Shown here piece by piece: positions 1-9,041 of a stretch of 32,516 nt of DNA. This DNA comes from Phycisphaerae bacterium (GTDB lineage Bacteria; Planctomycetota; Phycisphaerae; UBA1845; Fen-1342): contig JAGVEP010000516.1 in NCBI GenBank assembly GCA_020058145.1, positions 1-32,516 on the forward strand. The letters run 5' to 3'. Position 1 is the first letter of the stretch. Each line of letters opens with the position of its first letter. The translations under genes and the position numbers were made by a program. The notes under the pieces are model-generated. The model ran no database searches. It was given only the letters and a program-made list of their open reading frames with translations, and was not told the DNA's origin.

Positions 1-114
1 CAGGCCCTAAACCACCCGCGAGTGTACGGAGGAGTCCGATTCTTTGTGAGTACCCGTTCATTCGCGACCGCCGCGAAAAATGGCAAAAGTCGAGGTTAGA
101 AACAGCACATAAGC

Positions 115-171
115 TGGGTGGAGTGGGCGTCTCGCCCGCGCCGCGGGCGGCCAAGATGGCCACCCCACCCA
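115..171. repeat. 57-nt multi-hairpin palindromic intergenic element
   Basis: Outer arms TGGGTGGAGTGG / CCACCCCACCCA pair 11 of 12. They enclose mini-hairpins with 3-nt loops: GGGCG-TCT-CGCCC, GCCCGC-GCC-GCGGGC (partly overlapping the first) and GGCCA-AGA-TGGCC. Confidence 0.75.
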
Positions 172-197
172 TGCGCTGATAATTGTGAGGCACTACA

Positions 198-1361
198 CTA
201 CTTAGTCCGCCGAACCACCAGGACTCCGTCCGCAGCGGCAACATACAGCGCCCCCGCCCCGCTGATTGTCAGCGCTTCCAGCGGCTGCGGCAGCCCGGCT
301 GCGAATAGCTCCGCCGGGTCGGGCGCCGTGCCGTCCGCAGAGATGGCCAAGCGCCGGATGCGGCCGTCGTCAGCCGTGCCATAGAACAGTTGGTCCAGCG
401 TCTCGACGCCGTACTTCGTGCTCGGGTTAAACGACAGCCCCGTGAGCAGGCGCGCCGATTCGGCGACCGGATCGGCGTAATCCGCAGTACTGGCCACAAA
501 AGCCAGCTCCCCGTCGTCGTCCGCGAACCCCACGACCGCGGGCCAGCCGTAGTTCCTGGCCGCCTGCACGCGATTGACCTCGGAGGTGCTGTGCGCATTG
601 CGGTCGAGCACGAACGGCACGCCGGTCTCGGGGTGAAACGTCAGGCTACAGGGGTTGCACAGTCCACGCGCGTAGATGGCTGACCCCGCTGTCGGGTTGT
701 CGGCCGGCACGGTGCCGTCATCGTGGTAGCGGAGGATCTTCCCAAGTGGTGAATCGGCGACCTGCGCGGCGTTGAAGTCCTCGGTATCGCCGAGACCGAC
801 GTAAAGTGTCCCATCCGGGGTAAAGCCGAGACCGCCGCCAATGCGGAGCGTGCCTGCACCGACGGGTAGCGCAGCCACGAACACCTCGCCGCCCGAAGCT
901 ACGTCGCCGGACGCGGAAAAATATACGACGCGCTGATCGACGATCGCCAGTGGATCACTCGTCGAGGAACCTGTATCGGAGCGGGAATAGAAGGCATAGA
1001 CGCGCCCGTTCGCGCTGAACCTGGGGTGCAGGGCGAGACCGAGCAGCCCGCGGTCACCAGCGGAATTCACGGGCACCGTCGCAAACGGGGCGTCCAGTAG
1101 CTGCCCGTCCTTGATGACGCGGATCCACCCGGTCTCCCGCTCGGCATAGAACACGCGACCGTCGCCGTCCCCGGCGATGGCGAGCGCCGACAGCGAGGGC
1201 GTACCCGTGACAAGGTACTCCGCCCGCAGCCCGTTCGCCACGTCGATGGGCGCGGGCCACGATTCCCGCCCCGGGGTGCAACCGACGATCATAAAAGCCA
1301 CGCTACCGACCAACAGCGCCCGCCGCGCACACTCTGCCAAGTCCGGCATGTCGACCTCCAC
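198..1361 (-). CDS. PQQ-dependent glucose/sorbosone dehydrogenase-like (beta-propeller) lipoprotein
   Basis: 387 aa; N-terminal hydrophobic stretch with lipobox-like FMIVGC; GDRGLLGLALHPRFSANGRVYAFYS, GDTEDFNAAQ, GKILRYHDDGTVPADNP and YARGLCNPCSLTFHPETG are typical of the GSDH family. Confidence 0.85.
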   Translation of the reverse strand: MEVDMPDLAECARRALLVGSVAFMIVGCTPGRESWPAPIDVANGLRAEYLVTGTPSLSALAIAGDGDGRVFYAERETGWIRVIKDGQLLDAPFATVPVNSAGDRGLLGLALHPRFSANGRVYAFYSRSDTGSSTSDPLAIVDQRVVYFSASGDVASGGEVFVAALPVGAGTLRIGGGLGFTPDGTLYVGLGDTEDFNAAQVADSPLGKILRYHDDGTVPADNPTAGSAIYARGLCNPCSLTFHPETGVPFVLDRNAHSTSEVNRVQAARNYGWPAVVGFADDDGELAFVASTADYADPVAESARLLTGLSFNPSTKYGVETLDQLFYGTADDGRIRRLAISADGTAPDPAELFAAGLPQPLEALTISGAGALYVAAADGVLVVRRTK

Positions 1362-1469
1362 GGATTTCCAACCGCACGTTGGTGCCGCAGAATCCTACTC
1401 GCCCGATGAATGGGCGCACAATGGCCGTCCCTGGGAAGGACGCGGCTCCCCGCGACCCCAGCCCTGGCG

Positions 1470-2030
1470 TTACTTCAGCCCCTCGAGCTCGGCGCGCAGC
1501 GCCAAGCGTGCCCGCCGAAGCAAGCACCGTACGGACTCCACGGTAGTATCCAGGACCGCAGCGATCTGTTCGTAGGAGCAGTCTTCGTATTCGAACAGCG
1601 TCAGCGCGATTCGCTGGCTGAGCGGCAGCGTGTGGACCGCCGCAGACACCTGGTACCGCAATTCGTCCTGCGAGACCTGCTGCTCAGGTCCAGGTTCCCG
1701 ACGGTCTGGCGGCTCGCCCGGCCCTTCGGGAAGGGTGGGGGTTCTCCCGCGCACGGCCCGCTGTTTCAGATAATTCAGAGTCGTATTCGTCGCGATTCGG
1801 TACAGCCAGGTGGATACTTTTGCGGTGGGGCGGAACTGGTCCGCGTTTTTTAGCGCCAGCAGGAAAACGTCCTGGGTCAGATCTTCAACCACGCGACGAT
1901 CACGGACCAAACGCGTGATATAACCAGCGATCCGGCCCCGGTTGCGGTCCACCAGCGCCGCCGCCGCATCGCGGGCGCCCGCAGCCGCGAGCAGCATGAG
2001 TTGCGTATCCACGTCGGCCGTCGGGTGCAT
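1470..2030 (-). CDS. ECF-type RNA polymerase sigma-70 factor
   Basis: DLTQDVFLLALKNADQFRPTAKVSTWLYRIATNTTLNYLKQRAVR (region 2) and LPLSQRIALTLFEYEDCSYEQIAAVLDTTVESVRCLLRRARLAL (region 4). Start chosen at the internal Met (2030); the ORF extends to 2129. Confidence 0.9.
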   Translation of the reverse strand: MHPTADVDTQLMLLAAAGARDAAAALVDRNRGRIAGYITRLVRDRRVVEDLTQDVFLLALKNADQFRPTAKVSTWLYRIATNTTLNYLKQRAVRGRTPTLPEGPGEPPDRREPGPEQQVSQDELRYQVSAAVHTLPLSQRIALTLFEYEDCSYEQIAAVLDTTVESVRCLLRRARLALRAELEGLK

Positions 2031-2280
2031 GCGCTGACCACTCCGCGCCGCCGCAGAGCGGCGCGGTACACTCGCCGTCGGATCAGCCGGACTCACACGG
2101 CTCCTACGGGGCCCCGCCATGACACCCATCCTGGGAGGTCAACTACGACTCCGCCCAACGTCATCCATAATACTAGGTGGCGTGTCAATGGAGGGCAATG
2201 GCGCCCCATATGCGGGAAAACCCTAATCCGGAGGGCGAAACCACAGTCTGGAAGCCTGTGCCACAGGTGTGGGATGGGCT

Positions 2281-3318
2281 CTAAAGCAACTCGTCGATTT
2301 CCGCCGGCCGCGTGATTCGCAGCGCTCGTTGGTTGTGCAACTGCCCCGGCAGGCCGGCATATTTGTTGCGGCCCTCCACCTGGAGGATCAGTTCCTCGCT
2401 GACTTGCTTGTCAAGCTGAATGATGTCACCCGGACGAAGGCTGCGCAGCTCGCTGAGGCTGATGCTGGCCCGGCCGAGGTAGGTGGTGAGGTGGACTCGC
2501 GCCCGGCTCAGGTTGCGGACGATCCGCTGGCGGACTTTCTCGGTGGTCCCCTTGCGCACGCTGCCGAACCACGACTGCGTCGCCAGTCTGCTGAGTATGG
2601 ACTCGATCGTATTGAACGGGATGCAGATGCTCATCGTCCCCGCACATTTCCCCATTTTGATCTCGAACGTGATGAGGACAACCACCTCGGTAGGGGCGAC
2701 AATATGGACCAACCGGGGATTGTTTTCCGTCTCGACAATCTCGAACTTGGCCTCGGCGAGGTTATGCCAAACTTCCGACAGATGTTCGAGCGCCCGAGTA
2801 ACCAGCCGTCGGATAAGCCGCCATTCGATGGCGGTCAGCGGGCGCTGGGGGATGTACGCATCTGAACTGCTCCCGCCCAGCAGCCGGTCGATGATCGGAA
2901 AAGCAATCAGCGGGCTGATCTCCAGGCACATCTTTCCTTCCAGCGGCGGGGCCTGGACGATCACGAAGCTGGTCGGATTCGGGAGCGAATGGAGGAACTC
3001 GCCGTAGGTGAGCTGTTCGACCCCAACGACACGAACCTCGACGATCGTGCGCAGAAAACCAGAGAGCGTCGCGCCGAAGTTGCGCGCGAAGCTGTCATGG
3101 ATCGCGCTGAGAGCGCGAATATGGTCCTTGCTGACGCGCTCGGGGCGCTCGAAGTCGTAATCCGTGACTTCAAGCTGCACACGCGGCGCGTCCACCGACT
3201 CAGGCCGCGGCGCGGCTGCGGGCGGGGCGGCGGTGAGACTCGACACCCCGCCGTCGGCCTCGGTCGCGACCGCTGCCAGCAGGGCATCGATCTCGTTGTG
3301 GTCGAGCATGTCGCTCAT
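2281..3318 (-). CDS. fliM: Flagellar motor switch protein FliM
   Basis: N-terminal LDHNEIDALLAAV; SKDHIRALSAIHDSFARNFGATLSGFLRTIVEVRV; PLEGKMCLEISPLIAFPIIDRLLGG; C-terminal SpoA-like LRPGDIIQLDKQVSEELILQVEGRNKYAGLPG. Confidence 0.93.
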   Translation of the reverse strand: MSDMLDHNEIDALLAAVATEADGGVSSLTAAPPAAAPRPESVDAPRVQLEVTDYDFERPERVSKDHIRALSAIHDSFARNFGATLSGFLRTIVEVRVVGVEQLTYGEFLHSLPNPTSFVIVQAPPLEGKMCLEISPLIAFPIIDRLLGGSSSDAYIPQRPLTAIEWRLIRRLVTRALEHLSEVWHNLAEAKFEIVETENNPRLVHIVAPTEVVVLITFEIKMGKCAGTMSICIPFNTIESILSRLATQSWFGSVRKGTTEKVRQRIVRNLSRARVHLTTYLGRASISLSELRSLRPGDIIQLDKQVSEELILQVEGRNKYAGLPGQLHNQRALRITRPAEIDELL

Positions 3319-3420
3319 CTACCCACGCTATCGGAAGTTGTGGCGGCGGGGTTTGAACGCAAAAGCTGCGCGTGCCCCACGCCGCGGCGGGCCGGCGCGA
3401 TATGGAGCTACAATGGCCGC

Positions 3421-4062
3421 ATGGAGATCGACCTCGCGCAACTGCCCATCCCTGACTGGGACTTCAATTGCCCGTCCTGCGCCTATCCGCTGCGCGGGTT
3501 GCCGGCCCACCGCTGCCCGGAATGCGGCACGCCGTTCGATATCCGTGACCTGGTGCGACCCTGGACGCGCCTGCGCCCGCCGCGCTTCACGGGCAGCGAG
3601 CTGCCGCTGCCGGACTTTGGGTCAGCCTGCACGCAATGCCACGGACCGCTGACGGGAGCCGTTCGTTGGGCCTGTCCGCACTGCGGCGCCGCGTTCGATC
3701 CCGAAACCTGGCGACCAGCGTCAGAGTGGTTCATCGTAGACAATGCACTGGCCGGCGGTGTGCCGATCCCGCTTGTGCAAACCCTCCTCGCGAGCGAATA
3801 CGTGCCACACGCCCCGGCGGACGAAAAGACCGCCTTCGAAATCTTCGGCGGGCAGAGCATAACGATCACCCGGCTGCGGGTGCCGCGGGAGTTCTATTTT
3901 GAGGTCCTGTGGTTGCTGCGCCAGGCCCGGCTGGATATCGCCGCCGCCCGCGCCGCCGCCCGGCGGGTCCAATGGCGTTGTCGGCGCTGCGGAGCACGCA
4001 ATCCCGGGCACTTCGAGGTGTGCTGGAACTGCCAGGAGCACGCCGCACCGCCGGCTACGTAG
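3421..4062 (+). CDS. Multi-zinc-ribbon protein with possible DUF2007-like central domain
   Basis: ATG at 3421 inside a longer ORF. Three C-x2-C type clusters: CPSC..CPEC, CTQC..CPHC, CRRC..CWNC; central segment WFIVDNALAGGVPIPLVQTLLASEYV. Confidence 0.7.
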   Translation: MEIDLAQLPIPDWDFNCPSCAYPLRGLPAHRCPECGTPFDIRDLVRPWTRLRPPRFTGSELPLPDFGSACTQCHGPLTGAVRWACPHCGAAFDPETWRPASEWFIVDNALAGGVPIPLVQTLLASEYVPHAPADEKTAFEIFGGQSITITRLRVPREFYFEVLWLLRQARLDIAAARAAARRVQWRCRRCGARNPGHFEVCWNCQEHAAPPAT

Positions 4063-4121
4063 CGTCTCTCGGACTGGTGCGGCTGCGTTTTGCGGGTTCG
4101 TCCGCTGCGCCCAGAATGTAG

Positions 4122-4138
4122 GGTGGGCATCGCCCACC
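4122..4138. repeat. Intergenic palindrome GGTGGGC-ATC-GCCCACC between convergent genes
   Basis: Perfect 7-bp stem with 3-nt loop between CDS ends at 4062 (+) and 4169 (-). Confidence 0.7.
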
Positions 4139-4168
4139 ATTTGACTACGGGCGCCCGCCGACGAACCG

Positions 4169-6409
4169 TCACAGGCAGCCGCCGTTCATGAGGCAGTTCA
4201 CAAACGGATCTATGTCGTCGAAGTCCACGACGCCGTCTCCGTTGCAGTCGCCGTTCAGAGGGTCACAGTTCGGGTACGCCGCCGCGTAGCCCGCCGGATC
4301 GGATAGCGCCAACACGAAAGGACTGATGTCGTCAAAGTCGACGCCGCCACTGCAATCCACGTCGCCAACGGCGCAGTCGAGTCCCCAACGGGCCCAATGG
4401 GCCGAGACGCTGCCGCCTGCGAGGTTAAAGTCGCCCCCGACGACCAGCTCATTTCGAAAGACAGTTAGGGCGTTCACGGGCGCATTGAGCCCGTCGCCGA
4501 GCGGTTGCCACGTCGCGCCGTTCCATCGGGCGATGAAATACGCACTTTGCCCGCCTGCGATCAGGAAGTAGCCGCCCGCAATCAGGTCGGCGTCATAGAC
4601 CGTCAGAGCATAGACCGGTGAGTCCATGCCGCCGCCGAGCGCGGACCAGGCGGCGCCGTCCCAGCGCGCGACGTAGCTCCCGGCGGGCAAGTAGAAGTTC
4701 CCGCCCGCGACCAACTGCCCGCCATGCACGACGAGCGTGTGCACCGCGCCGTACAACCCGTCGCCCAGCGGCTGCCAGGCATTTCCGTCCCACGCCGCGA
4801 CGCGGCTGGCGGGCTGGCCGCCAGCGGCAGTAAACAGCCCGCCCACAATCAACGTGCCGTCCAGGACGGCTAGCGCCCGCACTTCGTTGTCTGTGCCGTC
4901 GCCGAGCGGCTGCCAAATTGCCCCGTTCCAGCGGGCGATGTGATGAGCGGGCTGTCCGCCGGCGGCCGAAAACCAGCCGCCCGCGATCAACTCGCCGTTG
5001 TAGACGGCCAGCGCGAAAACCCATCCATTCACGCCGCTCCCCAGCGACTGCCAAGCCACGCCGTCCCAGCGCGCAATGCGATTTACCGGCAGTCCGCCGG
5101 CCGTGTTGAAATAACCACCCGCGATCACCTCGCCGTTGTAGACGGTCAGGGCCAGGACCGTGTTGTCCATGCCGCTGCCCAGCGGTTGCCAGTTCAGCCC
5201 GTCCCAACGCGCGATGCGCACCGCGGACTGGGCACCGGCGTGCGTGAAGACGCCCCCCGCGATCAACTGCTCGTCCAGCACGGTCAGGGCATAGATCGAC
5301 CCCGCCAGGCCCGTGCCGAGCGGCTGCCAGGCGGCGCCGTTCCAACGCGCCACGTTCTTTGCCGCCCCGCCGCCGGCGATCAACCCGCCCTCGTAGCTGG
5401 TCAGAGCATTCACGTCGTTGTTCATTCCGCTGCCCAGCGGTCGCCAAACCGCCCCATCCCACCGCGCGATGCACAGGGCGGGTTGTCCGCCGGCGGTCGT
5501 GAAAAACCCGGCGGCAACCAATTCGCCGCCATAGGCGCCCACCGCCAAGACGTAGTCGCTCATCCCGCTGCCGAGGGGTTGCCAGGCGGCACCATCCCAA
5601 CGGGCGATACGATTGGCGGCCTGCCCGCCCGCGACGGTGAAAAATCCGCCGGCGATCAACTCGCCATTGTAGGCCCCCAAAGCGAATACCCGGGAGTTCA
5701 TCCCGCTGCCGAGCGTCTGCCAGCCGGCCCCGTCCCAGCGGGCGATGTAGCCCACCGCCTGGCCGCCGGCCGTGGTGAACCAGCCGCCCGCGACGAGTTC
5801 CTGGCCATGGACGGTCAACGCACGCACGTCGTTGTTCATTCCGCTACCAAGAGCCTGCCAGGTTGCGCCGTTCCAACGAGCGATACGGTTCGCGGGCAGT
5901 GCGCCCACCATCGTAAAGGCACCGCCCGCCACCAGCTCGTCGTTGTATACCGCGAGCGCGTTGACGTACCCGTTGATGTAGATTTCCACGCCCAACGGGT
6001 GCCAGGCGGCGCCATCCCAGCGGGCAATGCGGTACGCGGTTTGCCCGCCGGCCGTCCCAAACTCGCCCGCCGCGATTAGCTCGCCGTTGTACACGGCCAA
6101 GGCGTTGACGCGGCCGGTCACTCCGCCGGCCAGCGGCTGCCAGGCGGTCCCGTCCCAGGCGGCGATCCTGCTGGCCAGCGTTTCCCCGGCCAGCGTGAAA
6201 TCGCCGCCGACCACCAGCAGCGCCGGTTGCGGGCCGTTCCCGTCGGGGTCCCACGTGGTTGCGGCGTAGACGGAGGCATTCACGCCGGGCAACCCCTGCT
6301 CGGGTCCGCTCAGCCAGGTTTGAGGACACTGTGCGTTGAGTAACGACGGGTACTGGGTTACACACAGCCATGCGATGAGCAACAGTGAGTGGCGACCGAG
6401 CCGGGCCAT
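4169..6409 (-). CDS. Secreted WG-repeat (delta-60/beta-propeller-like) protein with C-terminal dockerin-like EF-hand repeats
   Basis: Signal peptide MARLGRHSLLLIAWLCVTQYPSLLNAQ; 13 copies of the I/VA(R/A)W(D/N)G..W..L motif; C-term GDVDCSGGVDFDDISPFVLAL...GDCNGDGVVDFDDIDPFVNCL. Confidence 0.85.
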   Translation of the reverse strand: MARLGRHSLLLIAWLCVTQYPSLLNAQCPQTWLSGPEQGLPGVNASVYAATTWDPDGNGPQPALLVVGGDFTLAGETLASRIAAWDGTAWQPLAGGVTGRVNALAVYNGELIAAGEFGTAGGQTAYRIARWDGAAWHPLGVEIYINGYVNALAVYNDELVAGGAFTMVGALPANRIARWNGATWQALGSGMNNDVRALTVHGQELVAGGWFTTAGGQAVGYIARWDGAGWQTLGSGMNSRVFALGAYNGELIAGGFFTVAGGQAANRIARWDGAAWQPLGSGMSDYVLAVGAYGGELVAAGFFTTAGGQPALCIARWDGAVWRPLGSGMNNDVNALTSYEGGLIAGGGAAKNVARWNGAAWQPLGTGLAGSIYALTVLDEQLIAGGVFTHAGAQSAVRIARWDGLNWQPLGSGMDNTVLALTVYNGEVIAGGYFNTAGGLPVNRIARWDGVAWQSLGSGVNGWVFALAVYNGELIAGGWFSAAGGQPAHHIARWNGAIWQPLGDGTDNEVRALAVLDGTLIVGGLFTAAGGQPASRVAAWDGNAWQPLGDGLYGAVHTLVVHGGQLVAGGNFYLPAGSYVARWDGAAWSALGGGMDSPVYALTVYDADLIAGGYFLIAGGQSAYFIARWNGATWQPLGDGLNAPVNALTVFRNELVVGGDFNLAGGSVSAHWARWGLDCAVGDVDCSGGVDFDDISPFVLALSDPAGYAAAYPNCDPLNGDCNGDGVVDFDDIDPFVNCLMNGGCL

Positions 6410-6465
6410 GATCCATCTCCTTCTGCCAGCGTTTCGGCGGCAAATCAAGCGACCCGCGACCCGCT

Positions 6466-8073
6466 TCACGGGCACGCCGGGCAGTTACCGGCGAGACACG
6501 CCACGAACGGATTTATGTCGTCGAAGTTCACCAGGCCGTCGCAATTGATGTCCCCGCGGGCGCCGCGGACGTTCACGGCGACGGTATATTCGGTGACGTG
6601 TGTGTTGACCGAGCAGTTGACGTAGGCGGCATCGGTGACCACGAGCCGCAGCGTGTACGCACACGTCGGGAGGTTGCTCACGTCCCAGTTTCCGAGCACG
6701 CCGTTGATGACGGGCGCGTTGCCGCTCGCGCCGGGGACCTGCACCCAGGTATGAGCGGCGGCGCCAGTGCCGCCGGTGTACTGGAGCGCCCAGCTCGTCA
6801 AATGGGCGTCATTCGCCGTGCCGCGCACCTGCACGACCCCGTTGAGGTGCTCGCAGGAGAGTGGGGCGGTGATCGTCGCGACGGGTGCGGTGTTGTCGAG
6901 GACGAAATCGACGAAAGCGTCATTGAGCAGACCGCAGGTATCGACCGCCTGCACACGAATCCGGTAGTTTCCGTCCGGCGGGACGGGCACGGCGAGCGTG
7001 TTCCACGAAGCGAGTGGGTCGGTAATGACCTGGGTGTTGTACTGCGGATGGGCCGGGTCAACCGGTGCGTACGCCCCGCCCGCCACGGGTTTCCAGTTTA
7101 CGCTGTAATGGTCAAAGCAGCCGGTTGAATCGTGCGCCGTGCCATCGATGCAGATCGCCCCGCCCAGGATTGCGCCGGCGGCCGGGCTGCGGATCACGGG
7201 GTCCGCCAGATTGCGGTGGATAATGACCACCGTGACGGCCTCGTTTATCAGGCCGCACGCGTTGTATACGGTCAGCTTGAGGAAGTAAAAACCGTCCGCG
7301 ATGGCAGCCGTATTCCAGGTGTAAAGCGCCCCGTTGGAGGTACACTGCGGCGTGTCAGCGTCAGCGATGAAAGTCCAGTCGTCGCCGCCGCCCACGGGCA
7401 GGTAGTGCAACGTGTCGTGGTCGTAGTCGCCGTCGTCCTCACACGCGCGGCCGCGCACCGACACGGAATTGTCGCACTCGCAGGTCTCGTAGGCCGGCAC
7501 ACTGATTTCGGCGATCGGGGGCGTCAGGTCCGAGAAGAACGTCAGATCGTCGATCGCTTCGAAAGTGCTGTTGGCGCCCTGCACCTCGATGCGGCGGATA
7601 TTGGTGCTCGCTGAGGTCACAGTCACGCGGCGGTGAACCCCGACGTCACCGGCGCCCGCGGGTGGGACGACGACTGGGAATGAGTCAATCAAGCCCGCGC
7701 CGTTCACCGTGCTGTAGTAGCGGATGGTGTAGGTTGTCGCCCAGTCGCCCAGCGTGAAGCTGATTTCGCTGTGGGCTTGGGCAAAAACCATTCGCAAATA
7801 GTCGACACTGAAGCTCGGACAGCCCTGGTCGATCTTGATGCACTTGGTCCCGGAGGACGTGCCATTCGGCGGGCTGTAGATGCGCATGTAGAGCGTCGGG
7901 TTGTTGCCGCACGTTTGCGTCTGCACGGAAAACGTCACGCCGTCGTACTGGTTCGTGACCGCGGTGTTGACCGCGAGGTTTTCAAAGTCGATCGTGCACT
8001 GGGCCTCGGCGGACGCAACGCCGGCCACGAGCAAGGCAGGGACGATCCAAACAAGTGCATAGCGGGTAGACAC
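6466..8073 (-). CDS. Secreted Ig-like/adhesin-type protein with C-terminal dockerin-like repeat
   Basis: Signal peptide MSTRYALVWIVPALLVAGVASAEAQ; repeated Ig-like segments (e.g. SPAAGAILGGAICIDGTAHDS, APLSCEHLNGVVQVRGTAND); C-term GDINCDGLVNFDDINPFVACLAGNCPACP. Confidence 0.8.
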   Translation of the reverse strand: MSTRYALVWIVPALLVAGVASAEAQCTIDFENLAVNTAVTNQYDGVTFSVQTQTCGNNPTLYMRIYSPPNGTSSGTKCIKIDQGCPSFSVDYLRMVFAQAHSEISFTLGDWATTYTIRYYSTVNGAGLIDSFPVVVPPAGAGDVGVHRRVTVTSASTNIRRIEVQGANSTFEAIDDLTFFSDLTPPIAEISVPAYETCECDNSVSVRGRACEDDGDYDHDTLHYLPVGGGDDWTFIADADTPQCTSNGALYTWNTAAIADGFYFLKLTVYNACGLINEAVTVVIIHRNLADPVIRSPAAGAILGGAICIDGTAHDSTGCFDHYSVNWKPVAGGAYAPVDPAHPQYNTQVITDPLASWNTLAVPVPPDGNYRIRVQAVDTCGLLNDAFVDFVLDNTAPVATITAPLSCEHLNGVVQVRGTANDAHLTSWALQYTGGTGAAAHTWVQVPGASGNAPVINGVLGNWDVSNLPTCAYTLRLVVTDAAYVNCSVNTHVTEYTVAVNVRGARGDINCDGLVNFDDINPFVACLAGNCPACP

Positions 8074-8106
8074 GGCTGGCTCCTTTCTGGAGGTTTGATC
8101 TGGACG

Positions 8107-8128
8107 CCGCAGGGCTCAAGTCCCGCGG
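8107..8128. repeat. Imperfect intergenic palindrome CCGCAGGGCTCAAGTCCCGCGG
   Basis: Near-palindromic arms CCGCAGGG / TCCCGCGG between divergent genes. Confidence 0.5.
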
Positions 8129-8297
8129 CTCCAACGGAATAAACCGCGAAATTGCGGCGCGCGCCCGACGGGGCCTCGAAAAAAGGACCAACCCCAACGC
8201 GTTTTTCGGCGCGAGCGGACAAATTGCTGGAATACGTGCGGGGCGCCAGGCTAAACTGGGGTCTGCGAGGCGGGCCGGAGTCGTGCAGGACCGGGCG

Positions 8298-8930
8298 ATG
8301 GGCGCTGAACAAGATGCTCTTGCGCTGGTGCAAGCCGCCGTGGGCGGTGACGCGGCGGCGCTGAAGATGTTGCTGCTGAGCGGCCATGGGCGGTTGTGCG
8401 CCTATGTCGAACGGAGAATCCCGGCCGACCTGCGCGGGCTCATCGAACCCGAGGATGTCACGCAGGAGGCCTATATCCAGGTCTTTCAGCACATTCGCGG
8501 CTTTCGCGCAACCCACGCGGACGCATTCGCACGCTGGACCGCGACCATCGCCTTGCGAAAGCTGCGTAACACAATCACAGGGCAGCGCGCTGCCAAGCGC
8601 GGCGGCGGGAAGGGCCGGGCCGCGTATCAACCCACGACGGAGGACTCGATGGTGAGCCTGCTCGACCTGGTGGCGGCCCCCGGACGGACCCCGAGCCGGG
8701 TCCTGGCCCGCCGCGACGCCGTCGGCGCGATGCAGATGGCACTGGCGGGCATTCCGGAGCACTACCGCCAGGCGGTGTGGCTTGTGTATATCGAAGGCTG
8801 CCCGGTCGCGGTGGCGGCGGCACAACTCGGCAAGACCGAGCGGGCCATCCACGGGCTGTGCCGAAGTGCGCTCAAGCTGCTGCGTGAGCGTCTGGGTAGC
8901 GCGTCGCAATTTCTCAGCTCGACTGAGTAG
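8298..8930 (+). CDS. ECF-type RNA polymerase sigma factor
   Basis: LRGLIEPEDVTQEAYIQVFQHIRGFRATHADAFARWTATIALRKLRNTI and MALAGIPEHYRQAVWLVYIEGCPVAVAAAQLGKTERAIHGLCRSALKLLRE. GTG at 8283 is an alternative start. Confidence 0.88.
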   Translation: MGAEQDALALVQAAVGGDAAALKMLLLSGHGRLCAYVERRIPADLRGLIEPEDVTQEAYIQVFQHIRGFRATHADAFARWTATIALRKLRNTITGQRAAKRGGGKGRAAYQPTTEDSMVSLLDLVAAPGRTPSRVLARRDAVGAMQMALAGIPEHYRQAVWLVYIEGCPVAVAAAQLGKTERAIHGLCRSALKLLRERLGSASQFLSSTE

Positions 8931-9041
8931 CGGTCGCGGCGCGGTTTTGCTGGGCGCGCTGCCGCAATTCGTGGTTAGAGAAGCAGGGAATCGAGCCTGC
9001 CAGCCGTGCATGGCACGGACCGTAACGGCGTGAGGCGGCGT

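Noticed and set aside
4940-6079. 379-aa plus-strand ORF
   Set aside because: Antisense of the WG-repeat gene; its periodicity simply mirrors the repeats.
8971-9000. tRNA T-arm-like sequence GCAGGGAATCGAGCCTGCC
   Set aside because: Only a short stem-loop; no acceptor, D or anticodon arm around it.
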